A stretch of DNA of 64,000 nucleotides. Source: Triglochin maritima (taxonomy: Eukaryota > Streptophyta > Magnoliopsida > Alismatales > Juncaginaceae). Below the pieces are notes generated by a model. It saw only the letters and a list, made by a program, of their open reading frames with translations. It ran no database searches and was not told the origin of the DNA. Location: positions 16,396,542 to 16,460,541 of the forward strand of contig OY821791.1 in the NCBI GenBank assembly GCA_963682175.1. Direction: 5' to 3'. Within the stretch, counting starts at the first letter, position 1. The number at the start of each line of letters is the position of its first letter. The position numbers and the translations under genes are program-made. Below, in pieces: positions 40,429 to 52,236 of the stretch.

Positions 40429-42832
40429 TGTAATGCCCCCGATCTCGCGAGTACGCACACCGGATAGATACACTAGTGTCATGATCAGAGACCTCCACGA
40501 TGATTGAAGGAGTCATAGAAGACAAACAACATACTACTCGACAAAATAGAAAAGACATGCATGGATAGCTGGCATATTAAAACAACTGAAACAACTGAAT
40601 ATCCATATATGAAAAGATTCAATACAATACTTGAGTTTCAAAAAGGAAATACAACAATAAGTGCAAGTAAAGATAACTGACGACTCTGGTTGACATGTCC
40701 ATCGTGATAGAATCTTCGACTACTCGTCCAGTCTGCCCTATAGGAACCTAAGTACCTGCAAGCACTACATTAACATATGCGTGAGTTTTTAATAAAGAAA
40801 ACCCATTATGCCCCCGACCCAAACAGAGTTTGATTGAAGAATGTATGCAGTCTAACTAAGACAAAAGCATAAGAAACACAATAGAAAAGCACAATATGCA
40901 ACAGAAGGCTACGACTCCAATAGCCGCACCAATCGGGCGCACCCAAGCGAGTTACTCTAAAAGGAAATAGAACACAAGCCACATTGGTCAGAAACAGAAC
41001 ACAAGCCACGCTGGTCAGAAATAGAACACCAGCCACGCTGTTCAGAAATAGAAACGGGTCACTCGACAGTGACCCACCGCTTGGCGCAAAGCGGTATGCC
41101 GGATAGATGCCCCAAATGGCAGAAATAAACCCACATGGTGTCATCGCGAGGTTGAGAACATCTAACCTGAGCTAGAATGGCAGCGCGCCTGCCATGACAT
41201 ATCTTACACATGGCCTCCACAAAGAGGTCTTATGTGAATGGCCTTTGAAGCTAGGGGACCCACTCTTGGCCTGTCGACCCAAAAAATAGAATGTGTCCAA
41301 AATTATTTATCAGATTAAATGCAATGCAAGCTACTTAAGCATCTAAAATCAAATGTAGCTACAGAGTCTAGAATGAGCTCAAGGAAGGATATAAGAGTAC
41401 CCTCCTCATAGCCCCAAACAACAATCAGAAATAGTCATCCCTGATCGGGGATCAATTGGCATCCACGTCAATAACAATTCCTAACCAAATCGGTAAAACC
41501 GTCTAGCAACTAATCGAGTCGTCTACGGGTCATGATAATGATGTTATAGGGTCTGATATCCTAAGGGTCATACATGACCATATCATAACACCTCACTTCA
41601 GTAACATATAGACATGAAACGGGTAGTAGATTCATGCACAACAGTCTGAGATGTCATAATCCAACACACAAACAATCGCTAACATGCAACATCAATTTCA
41701 GAGCATATATGCGATAGGAACTAGAATTTCAGAACATAATCAGAGCATACATGAGCATGAAATAGGTTATATATCAGCAATAAAACATGGTGAAACATGC
41801 ACATAATATCAGAACACTCAATCTATCCAATATTACTATATATTCGTACATTCGAAAGCATATGTTGCATTAAGATATAATATGAATAACATATAACAAG
41901 AAGTGGTCCAATTTACTTCATGGGAGCATGAATATAAATAATATCAGGGAATATAACCGAAATCAGATCATGAATATATCATTTTTACTATTTGACCAGA
42001 AACGATTCAAACAGCAAACCGTAGCAACCGACACACATCATACAACCAACGACATCAATTAAATCACAGAAAATACAAGACTCATAGATATGCATATGAC
42101 TCCCTTACCCATCCAATCCACGTGCTCAGAGAACTCTTCCAGGATGGCCTGAAGTGGGAGAAGGTCAGTAGAGATCATTCCAAGAAGCTCAGTCCAGCAA
42201 CCGACCAAGATGGCGCGCATGGTGCACTAACCGCATGGTTAGCCCACCCTAGCGCACCCTGCTCAGACCAAGCTTGCCCATCCAGACCCCTTTCACCGTT
42301 AGCCTCCATAGGGTCTGTCCCCACCCCCTCCTGACCCCCGCAACCATCTGGGAGGGCTGCACCAGCCAGCCGCCCAAGACAAGGAGTCAAAAGGGTTGAA
42401 GATAAACACTAGTCGGATCTTGTGTTCACCAGACACACCCAACCAGACACGTGACCACTCCAAACTCAGCCCATAAGGAAACCTCTTCACCCCTGGTCAG
42501 GCCTCACCAGAGCTCGCCGAAGCTTCGGTGCATCTGGCTGCCCCACAACCAATCCCATCCAGCGCGCACACCACGTGCACGTTAGAGGGAAGTTGGTTGA
42601 TGGTGCAACCGATTGCACCAACCACCAACATGGTGCTGGCCGGCCCTCCAGACAACACCCCCTCCCATAAAAATCTTCAAGGGTCAGGAGTGTACCTCAT
42701 CTGCAAGAAGAAAGCCTGAGCTAGCCGGAGATTCTGCACACCACTCTTCTAGTCGCACCAAAAGTTGCACTAGATGTTGATTCTAGCCTCGCCGTATTTG
42801 AAATTCGCCGAAGCACCACCTGAGTGGCCTGA
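40429..42832 (+). mobile_element. Possible old Ty3-gypsy LTR-derived DNA
   Basis: The left edge TGTAATGCCCCCGATCTCGCG looks like the 5' start of a plant gypsy LTR. The segment is free of recognisable protein domains. The right end, terminal CA and target-site duplication were not found. The GC-richer part at 42,170-42,720 contains Pro/Ala-rich chance ORFs on both strands. It could equally be unrelated intergenic sequence. Confidence 0.35.
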
Positions 42833-43815
42833 TGATTGATTCAGTTAAAATTAACGCAAGTGCACGGACATTAGTGAAGACGGGGCAACTACGGGTCGAT
42901 CCACAAGGAGGTGTGTCGACTCTGGTTCTTTCAAAGGCAAGTGGGAAGAGACCGGAGAAGAAATTGATTACACTAACTAAACTACAAATGAACTAACAAG
43001 TGGACTAAACCCCCATGGAGGGGAGGTGTGTAGGTATGTGTGTAGGTATGTGTGTGCGAATGAGTCTTCATTTCAATTAGGAACAAGTGTAGTTTGTGTG
43101 GCATACGAGTAGAAGCTAGTGTAGAATCTAAGTGTAGGATACACAACACTACATGGCAAACCATGAATATGCATATCTCACATGAAGTTGAGGTTGATTT
43201 TATGTGAATGTGCACAAAACGTGGATCCATACATAACAAGCCATTCCCATCAAACCATTACAAGAAACAAGATAAACTCTAAAGCTAGCATGAGATAAGT
43301 ACCTAGTGTGGACATTATCTCATCTAATACATACAGGTATAAATCTATATTAAACATATGAAATGACACAAATTAAAGAACCCTCCACTATCACATATTC
43401 TACATTACCTCCACCCCAAATGGGGATGAAACTACTCACTACTCATTAAGAAAGAATACAAAACAAAATTAAACTAGGCATGCAAGAATTGAAAGAGACA
43501 ATATAAAACTAACTACGAAAATTATTTTATTTACATGACTCACATTACAAGTAGCATTCTTCTCCCCTTGAGTTTTGCTCCAAGGCTTACTCTAAGTAGA
43601 GAGAATGCCACGAAGGAATGGGTAACTACAAAGGAGGAGAAATAGTTCTATTTATAGTCATAGAAAAAGGTAACATGGGACAAACCCCCGGTATGGGACT
43701 AAACGCATACTATAAATGGACATCAAACAACATAATCAAACACCTGACTAGACCATGAATCATTTTGAGACATTCAGACCATGAATTGGTGGTCTAGGAA
43801 AGACCATGAATTGGT
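42833..43815 (-). repeat. Relative B 3' LTR, truncated
   Basis: Contains TATAAATA on minus at 43,656-43,649, a USE-like GTCCCATACCG at 43,699-43,689 (32-bp spacer), and degenerate palindromes with AATT centres at 43,784 and 43,809. The upstream U3 and the 3' internal region are deleted, and the LTR joins Gag-frame sequence near 43,815. Confidence 0.75.
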
Positions 43816-44932
43816 CGTATGAAATTAAGGGGTGCTAGGGAGCTCTTGCTCCACCACAAATGAGTCCTTAAGAGGCACAACAACAAGGTCATGTGACTCA
43901 AGGGACACGAGACAAAAAGGTAAGGCACAATCATGTGCCGACTCATAATGAAGTTGGTCCATGCTATTCTCGATTTGAATCGAATCCTCCACCAAGTGAT
44001 CGTGAATTGAAACCCCAAGTCCCTCAGACAGACTAGCAGTTTGACTCGAAATGTGCTTTGAATTTGTGGATGTGGTGGTGGTTTGATATCAAAAGATGAA
44101 TCCTCATGCTTACAAGAAAGATTACCCTCCTCACGTTCACGTAATTTCCGTGTGATCTGACTCACTTGCATTGTCATATTTTGCGTTGACTGTTGATTGG
44201 TTTCCATGAATGTAGGGAAAGTTTGTTTCAAGGAATCATGTCTCTGGTCAACTGTGAGGCTCAAGTTAGAGCTTGGGAAATTTTGGGGTTGGATGTTGAT
44301 GGGCTGAGAATGAGTCCAATGATTGGGAGTAGGGTGTTGGTAGAATTATGGGTATTTGGGAGTATGATACTGGGGCGGGAATGACGTATAAGAATTTGAA
44401 TAAGAATTGTCTCGCTACGAATCCATCCCTCTCCGGTTGTACGCAGATGCATAAAGGTCACATTGAGAATTTTTGGAAAATGTGTGCTCATACTCATGCT
44501 CTGGGGAAACATAAGGACATTCCCCGAAAACATGACCACTCAACCCGCAATAGTCACACGGTACAACTACTGAAGCTACCAGTGCACTCTTGTCATCTAC
44601 CACATGCATGAAAGAGGCCAAAGGTTCTTGTAATGTCTGAATTTGTTGACCAACATATATGATCCCACATAAGTATATGGTGGTCTAGCAGTTAGTGTCT
44701 CTCTCATATTACTCCAATATGAAGATTGCTCATCCACATACCCAACCATACGGGGTGTTTGTCTGAGCCACCTCAGGCTGCATGGATCCGGAATACCAGG
44801 GAGACTTGTCCTGGTCCCAACAATGATATGGATGGTTGCCCATGTAACTATCCATCTCGCCAAAGAAGTCTCGAGTCGACCACTCTCACCACCACGAGGC
44901 CAAGCTCGCAAAAAGTGCTCGACTCGACCCAA
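43816..44932 (-). pseudogene. Gag-chimera pseudogene of relative B
   Basis: Frameshifted pieces match the array ORF from its N-terminus to about residue 362. The zinc knuckle is kept as C-D-Y-C-G-L-S-G-H-V-F-G-E-C (within 44,415-44,621), followed by the YNR/coiled-coil part (SLKQTFPTFMETNQQS, within 43,794-44,264). The part equivalent to the RT-like C-terminus is deleted. Conservation of the knuckle in a diverged copy supports the protein having been functional in the family. Confidence 0.75.
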
Positions 44933-45996
44933 AAATGCTAACAGAGAGCGTAAAGGGGAGGAGACTAAAATGTTGAAGTATGTGAGAAGAAGATGACTCA
45001 GAGGAGAAGTGAAGACTCCCTAAAGCTAGCATGGGAGAAGGGTGAGGGTAGAAGCCAAGTCTAGCAAACACATCTCAAGCAGGCTATGGTCACTATAGGT
45101 ACTTACAACTAGACATCGTCTAACTGCGAGGTCACACTGCCTCAACATGCCTCACCTCCGTACGATGAAGAATACAGAGCCCAGCAAGTAAGCTAAGATC
45201 TAGAGATCTCGTCTCTCCCACTATCGACGAAGTGGACGACGTTGATTAAGCCATGATAGTCGTGACCCGATCACTCTCCTAATGCGCCTGAGCCCTAGGG
45301 CCAATGTCTACTTGATTTTTGATTAAGACTTTACTTAAGTGTGCGTTTTGGGTCTAAGGAAGGGGTGATGAAATCCCCCACCTTATCCTTTAAGACTATA
45401 GGTGGTTCCCCTTAAAGATGTTTTGAAATCTTTGGCTAGCAAGCAACTCACCAAACAAGCACTTTCCTCACTCTTGTTACAATGCACCTTACTAACTAAT
45501 ACATCCTCTAACCATGCATGAATGAGAGCACAGGTGCACGTGCCTCACGTCAGCATTCGAGAACAGGAATTTAAAGCAAATGAAAGCCAATGTGCATGCG
45601 AGGCCTACAAGTGATGCATGACCTAGATGACAATTAGTCTAATATTATGCTTCAAGTTTTATGGTCCAAGTTGTCTTAAAAGGGGAATTGATTGATCTGG
45701 GAGCAAACTACAGGTCACAACATGCAAAATTGATCTCTCAGACCACGAGATTGAAATAACAAACAACCAGAACAAAATTTGGGGCAAAAGAAGCTCACCG
45801 AGTTGCCAGTTGGCGGTCCGAGACCACTGATTGACGGTCAAGATAGCTTTCCACTTCTCCAAATTTCCCTTGGTGCCTCCCCTGGATGCTGAGATGTCCA
45901 TGAAATACACAAAACTAAAAAGAAAAGATTAAACCCACATGAATTGTCCAAACCAAAGTCTGGACAAAGCACCTCTCGACAACGGTGCCAAAAACT
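44933..45996 (-). other. Relative B leader
   Basis: Non-coding. Degraded twin sites near 45,805-45,840 (GTTGCCAGTTGGCGG and CCACTGATTGACGG) correspond to the leader palindromes of the array. Confidence 0.65.
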
Positions 45997-46460
45997 TGAT
46001 TGATTCAGTTAAAATTACCTCAAGTGCACGACCGTCAGTGAAGACGGGGCAAGTACGGGTTGATCCACAAGGAGGTGTGTCGACTCTAGTTCTTTCGAAG
46101 GCAAGTGGGAAAAGGAGGGGAGAAGAAGTGTGATTACACTAAACTAAACTACGATTGAAGTACCAATTAAACTAGACCCCCATGGACTGGAGATATTTAG
46201 GTATGTGTGTGTGAGTGGGTCTTTATTTCAATTAGGAACAAGTGTAGTTTGTGTGGCATACAAGTAGAAGCTAGTGTGGAATCTAAGTGTACGATACACA
46301 ATAGTACTACATGGCAAACCATGAACATGCATATCTCACATGAAGTTGAGGTTGATTTTATATTATCAAGCATGCAACAAGTACTAGTGTGGCCATTAGA
46401 GCATGAATAAATCCTACATACAACCTAAATCATTCATGTGAATGTGCACCAAACATTCAT
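45997..46460 (-). repeat. Relative B 5' LTR, partial
   Basis: Begins TGATTGATTCAG and matches 42,833-43,220, with an insertion of about 75 bp after GTTGATTTTAT (about 46,360) relative to the left LTR. Cut off by the + LTR. Confidence 0.7.
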
Positions 46461-48020
46461 TTGCGTCTTATATCCATTTTGTTGAACTTAAACAATACTA
46501 CATAACAAGTTTTATGTTTGAGTTTCAGGAATAAACAGGTTTGAGAAGAAGAGGCATAAAAGGACCTAAAAGCAAGAAAAAAGACTGAGTTGTAAGACTT
46601 GGGGGCTGAGATGCAAGAGAGAAGGACCCGGATGTAAACCAAAATGATCAATGAGCAAATGAAGAAGCTCCACACCATCATGACGAGTATTTTGGCAATT
46701 AGATCCGGGCCCAAACGTCAACAACCAATTCGGGTTCGTCAAACATCAAGAAATCAAGCTAGAAATGAGCCGCCGAAATCCAGACGCGATCCGACCATTC
46801 CAGACCACCAATTGGCTGTCTTAGACGGCTAATTGGCGGTCCAAATGGGTCCAAAGAATTCATGGTTTAGTCAGGTCGTTGGTTATGTTGTTTTATGTCC
46901 ACTTATAGTATGTGTTTAGTCCCATATGGGGGGATTGTCCCCAATTGCCTTTGCTATGACTATAAATAGAACTCTTCATTCTCTTTTGTATTCACCCATT
47001 GCTTAGTGGCCAATCCCTCTACTTAGAGTCAAGCCTTGAAGCAAAAACTCAAGTAGGGAGATGGTGCTTGTAATGTGAGTCATTTAATAAAAGAAGTTTT
47101 TTTAGTTTAATGTTGGCTCTTTTATCTTCTTGTATGCTTAGCTTAATTTCGTTATTAATGTTAGTAGACTTAGTTAATTTGTTTTCCTCTCTTAACATAA
47201 TAGTTAGGTTAATGATTAGTGAGTAGTTCAATCCCCCTTTGGGGGTGGAGATGATGTAGATATATGTTGTGAAGTTTTGATGTTTGTTGATTTTTTGATT
47301 GTGTAGACTTGGATGTTTATATGTTCATTGGGGGTATTTTAATCATCTACATGTTGAAGGATTTTGATGGATTTTTTCCATAGGATTTAGACACTTCCCA
47401 TGCTTAGTTTCCTCATGATTATTGATTGAAATTTCCTGTTGAATATGCTACATGTAAGTTAAGTGTTTGTATTTGTGGTGCTTCCTTGATTGATTGAAGA
47501 AACTTTGTTTTGATGGGGTTTGCCATAAGATTTAGACACCTCCCATGCCTACCTTTGTTCTTCACATGAGTTTATGGTTTTTGATGAGTCTTGCCATATC
47601 TTTAGACACTTCTCATGCTGAGCCTAATCTTATGATAATCAAGTAGTAATTGCCGATACATTGTGTGAATGGATTGATAGGATTTTCCACATCTTTAGAC
47701 ACTTCCTATGCATGAAAATGCACACATGACACACACACATACATGCTTACATGCATCATTAGTCCCTTATTTCACTTCATATGTGCACACACTCCACCCC
47801 TTAGGAATTTTTGTTCTTGATTTCCAATCTTTCGTTGCTTTCTTTCACATTTCTTAGTTACTAGTATAATGTAGTTTAACTTAGCATAACCAAATCTCCT
47901 CCCTTTATTTGCCACCTGAATTCTGACAAACCAGAGGCTACTCACTGGCCTGTGGATCAAACTGACTCGCCACCGCTTCATCGCGGTCGTGCACTTGCGG
48001 TAACTAAATTTAAAATGTTT
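46461..48020 (+). mobile_element. Relative C: lone LTR of the array family in + orientation
   Basis: Matches the reverse complement of the array LTRs from the phrase CTTATATCCATT (about 46,470) to CGTGCACTTGCGGTA (about 47,987-48,001). It carries paired degenerate palindromes with AATT centres at 46,810 and 46,831 (21 bp apart), a USE-like GTCCCATATGG at 46,919-46,929 and TATAAATA at 46,961-46,968 (31-bp spacer). No interior flanks it. The terminal bases on both sides are degraded. Confidence 0.75.
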
Positions 48021-50960
48021 GAACATGTGCCCACACCATGGATAGGTGAAGAATCTAATTTCTGTCCCCCACTCTGTATTGGATCTTATCCTTTGCCAAC
48101 TCTTGGACACTCTAGATGCCCCACCATGCTCATGTGCAAACCGATTGTGGCCTTGCTAAGCATATATTGTGATTCCTTAAGTACTTACTTCTCATGCAAT
48201 GAACCCAAAGTGAGCCACCATCCTCCACAACCAGCCATAGGAGACATAGCAGCCCGACAACATTCCAATCCTGAAGTCTTAGAAGCCCCAATCCTCCCTT
48301 GGTATCCTTTAAGCTATAGGCACCCACTTTGTAGGTCCTCCCCATACAAAGTGAGTCATGATGCTCTATACTTCCTTCAAAACTTTCCGCGAGATAAGAA
48401 AAATCGATGTCCAATCGATGCTCATAAACACAAGCACACTTCTCACCAACTCCAGATGACCCGCCATCGAAAGAAAGTTCCGTTTCCACATGTTAAGTCT
48501 CTCCTAGACCTTGACGACAAGCCCCATGCCATTGTGTCTTCCTAGACGTGAGGAGAATAATGGAAGGCCCATGAATGTGACCAGAAAGTAGATCTCTCCA
48601 TGCCTAGATGTGCACAAATCCAGGTGCCTTCATGTGCTTCACCCCTCATGAAAATTTGACTCTTAGATGCGTTCAGCTGTAGCCCTGAAGTAGCTGAAAA
48701 CTCCTTAAGGATGCGCTTGATTGTCCCCGCATTTGCTCTAGTAGCTACAAAAACACCATTACATCATCCATAAAGAGAAGATGAGAAACTTGCACATTCC
48801 CGCACCTTGCTGGTTCTACGGTGCCCCTCTCCACCTCCCTTCTAAACATAGAGCTAAGCACCTCCATACAAAGAACAAAAAGGTAAGGGGCCAGCGGGTT
48901 AGCTCCATTCACCATGAAACGGTCGCGAGGTAGCTCCATTCACCATGACCACGAAGGATACTCGGATGCATGCTAACATAATCTTACACCAGTGGGATGG
49001 AAAACCAAAACATTTAAGTATTTCCTCTAGGAATTGCCATGAGATAGAATCATAGGCCTTTCTAAGTTCCAACTTCAAACACATCCAGTCCCTTCCTCCT
49101 CGCAAGTGCTTATTGTGGCATATCTCATGGGCACGTAAAATGTTATCGTTGATCCGCCTTCCACTTACAAATGCACTTTGAGTTTCCCCTACCAAACTCG
49201 GAAGAAGCACCTTCAATCGGTTCGCCATAATCTTTGGAAAAAAAACCTATACACCATATTGCATAGAGAGATGTGCCGATAATCATCAACCAAGGTGTGT
49301 GTCGTCTTCTTTGGAATGCTGGTGATATATGTATAGTTGAGACACTTCAGCAACTTGCCACTCCTCATGAAGGAGTCAACAACTTTGAACAAATCACCCT
49401 TCACACACTCCCAAACAGCTTTGAAGAATTCGGCATTGAACCCATTTGTTCCGGCAATTTTGTCCACATTCAAATGCATTACCACCGTTTCAAGTTCCTT
49501 CATATCGAGAGGTTGGATGAGTGCAAGCTTCTCAGCCTCCCCCAACCGAGGAAGACATAACATAGGATCAATATGTTGTACCTGAAAATCACTAGCAAAC
49601 AGGTTAGAATAACGCCTCTAAAAGGCCTCCCGGATAACCTCCTCCTCCTCAATAACCACCCATTCCTCACTCACTCTCCTCACAGTGTTGGTGCCTCTCC
49701 TAACTCTAAGGGAAGCATGGGAAAATCTCGAGTTTTGGTCACCGTCCTGTAGTCATCGTACCCTAGATTTCTTCCTCAAAAGAGCCTCCTCCCCCACCAA
49801 GGCTTGGTCCATCTCCACCTTGCAAAGACCCTCACGTTGGACTAGGTTCTCATTGCTCGAGTATTCCTCTATTTGTTTTCTGATTTCAGCAAGCGAGAGT
49901 TGGGCCTCGCTTACTTTCCGTTCAATGTTTGCCGAATGTCTCCTCACTCCATTTCTTCAATGCTTCCTTCGCCTCATTGAGCTTTGCCAACAATCTAAAC
50001 ATGGGAGTGCCTTCCACCCTCTTAGCCCACGCCTCCTTCACCACATCCTTAAACTTCTCATGCTCAGCCCAGAAATTTACAAACTTAAACATCCGCTTCT
50101 TATGATGGCTCTCTATCTCCATGTCCATGATGAGCATCAAATGATCACTCATGTCCCTATCTTCCACAATATAGAACGAGTTCAGGAAAGCTTCGAGCCA
50201 CACGTGAGACATGAATATTCTATCAATGCGTGTCTCGATGCATCCCTCCCCATGTGAAGAGTTGGACCATGTAAACTCGCCACCGGTTGAAGGAACCTCA
50301 ACAAGATGAAGTCGGTCAACACAAGCATTGAATTCATCCATAGACACTACATTTAAGCCGGCACCTCCCCTTTTATCGTTTGCATTCCTAATGCAATTGA
50401 AGTCACCACAAACCAGCCAAGGCGTCGAGTTTGGAGGGGCTGCTCGTGCAAGATCATCCCAAAGCGAACGCGGTTCCAAGTGCCCATTTTCAACATAAAC
50501 CGCTGTGATAACAAACTTCTTCCCATTCATTTTCTCTCTTCCCTCCAGCTCCAGCATTTGTGTAGTTTCGTGACCCTCAGGTCCACCTTCAGCTCATTCC
50601 ATAACACCAGAATTCTCCCAGAATTTATAACCATGTTATTTGATGCCCACTCGTGCCTCCAAATTGGTCTTCGGAGGTGCTCAATCTTCTTGAGCTTCAC
50701 TTTATGCTCGACGAGGTACACAATGTCCTCCTTTGCCTCCTTTATTCTTCCCCGAATCATGTGCGCACAGCCAGGGAGATTTGCACCATGCACATTCCAC
50801 ACTACAACATTCATGATTTTGCAATACGGGACTTTCGTCCCTTACCGCCTCGGTTCGCTCTTTGTTGTTCCAGCCCCTTCTCTCGAATAACACGGAAAGC
50901 CTCAGGTTGTGGTGGAGACATAACCTTTCTGCCATTTCTCTTCTTCCCACCCACACGCTG
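48021..50960 (-). pseudogene. LINE ORF2 pseudogene: endonuclease, reverse transcriptase, C-terminal part
   Basis: On minus: a split endonuclease/exonuclease/phosphatase-like domain (VVWNVHGAN and VEHKVKLKK at 50,527-50,814; CGDFNCIRN, RIDRIF and DMSDHLML at 49,922-50,557), then reverse transcriptase (QSAFVSGRRINDNILRAHE and KLELRKAYDSISW at 48,899-49,228; ANPLAPYLFVLCMEVLS and FMDD at 48,745-48,939), then the GGLGLLRLQDWN region (48,130-48,489). The FMDD pair is kept, but the first catalytic Asp before RKAYD reads Glu. Frameshifts occur near 50,540, 49,590 and 48,900. The 3' end abuts the lone LTR at about 48,020, so no poly(A) tail is seen. Confidence 0.85.
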
Positions 50961-52236
50961 AAAGGCCTTCAATTGTGCTTCCTACATCCACAGCCCCTTA
51001 TGCTCATTTTATCTCTCATAGCTCTCGATCTAGTAATAATATTTCCTCTCCGGTGTCGATAGCTGGGGTCGGAGGTGCACTCATACACTCCACTCAGCCC
51101 ATTCGGATTTTGCTCCCCGCTACTCCTACCTTCTTGTCCCCTTTGCACATCATGTGCTGGCCATAAGACCACTCCTTGGTTCCTACTTAGCAATTATTCA
51201 ACAAACTTTCCCTCCCTTGGAGCAATAGACACCCCTTTAGGACCCTCCACAGCAGCAACTTGTTTGTGCTCCAGCTGCTATCCACTTTTTGTTAGCTCCT
51301 CTCTATTGGTCACTATATCTCCTGCTGGCACCTTTTGTGCAGTAGACTTTGACCCCCTAAAGGAGGAAACTCCTCCATGGTTGGTGAATTCAAACAATTC
51401 CATGTTGTTCCACTATCAAACTCAGCTGGGATTGGTTCTTCTTCTAACAAACTTTTGTGCTTTTCCGTTGGCTCAGCCCTCACCAGCTCCGTTTCACGGG
51501 TCCCCATTTCCGTTTGAGCCTCCACCTCCATTATGGCCTTGCTTTGTTCCTCCAATCAATCCTCTCTACCTTCCACAACCTCGGCTTGCTCTTGCACCAC
51601 TTTTCCCAGGCCTTCTCCGCCTTGAGTCTCCAACACTCCGACTCTGCTTCCTTTGGCATGATACTTTGGCAGTCCTCTCCAGCTTACTTGCACCCATTCG
51701 TGGGACTTTTGTGTAGGTTTTGCTGTCACTTTCCCAGCCCCTATACCCTTCTACTTATCCCTTGGTCTACGTGGGTATTGGGCTAGCTTGTGCTTGAACT
51801 CCAAGCATGTCCCGCAATACCCTGGTTTCTACTCATACTCGATGTCCATCTTCGTCGAAGCACCCCCTTCAATCTGAATCACCACGAAATCAGGATACTC
51901 AAATGTTCCTTCAATCTCCACACAAACTCTTGCATAGGATAGCCTCCTTCCTAAAGCCATATTATCATCCATGTATAATGGCTTTCCAAGAACACTAGCA
52001 ATTGTGCTCAAAATCTCCGGTGACCAAAACCGAAGGTCTAGCTCCGACAACCTTATCAATATCAGAAAGGATGAAATTTTACTACTCTCCGTGACCATTT
52101 CAGTTGTCCATTGCTGAACCACTAAGCGGGTTCCCCTCACAAACCAAGCTCCACGTTCAAACACATGTTGTCGGTCTTCTTCTAGTGTGAATCTAAAAAG
52201 TAGGAACCTATTCTGGCGGCAAATCACCTCTACTCC
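50961..52236 (-). pseudogene. LINE ORF1 (DUF4283) C-terminal part
   Basis: 51,829-52,227 encodes the second half of a DUF4283 domain (RFLLFRFTLEEDRQHVFERG, LRFWSPEILSTIASVLGKPL). It is followed by a CX2CX4HX4C-type knuckle near 51,790-51,835 whose final Cys reads Tyr and whose upstream Trp codon is TAG. The rest (50,961-51,750) is the variable ORF1 tail, with no further domain. The first half of the gene lies at 61,607-61,990, beyond the copia insertion. Confidence 0.8.
52232..52236. repeat. Left target-site duplication ACTCC of the copia element
   Basis: ACTCC before TGAAGG is repeated at 61,602-61,606 after CCTTCA. Confidence 0.94.

Larger units (their letters stand above)
42833..46460 (-). 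mobile_element. Array-family relative B, internally deleted
   Basis: Starts TGATTGATTCAG and keeps the CGCAAGTGCACGG U5 phrase, a deleted 3' LTR, part of the Gag-chimera frame, a leader, a degenerate tRNA-Asp site (TGGCACCGTTGTCG on minus, about 45,976-45,990) and a second LTR from 45,997. About 10-25% visible divergence from the array units marks it as an older family member. The right LTR ends at about 46,460, where an oppositely oriented LTR begins. Confidence 0.8.

Noticed and set aside
42122..42490. GC-richer ORFs suggesting a host exon
   Set aside because: Short overlapping ORFs on both strands with biased composition and no domain or splice pattern.
40429..42832. Solo LTR with defined TSD
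   Set aside because: Only the TGTAATGCCCCC start is convincing. No matching CA end or copy of the preceding AGTAT was found, so only a low-confidence LTR-derived region is recorded.
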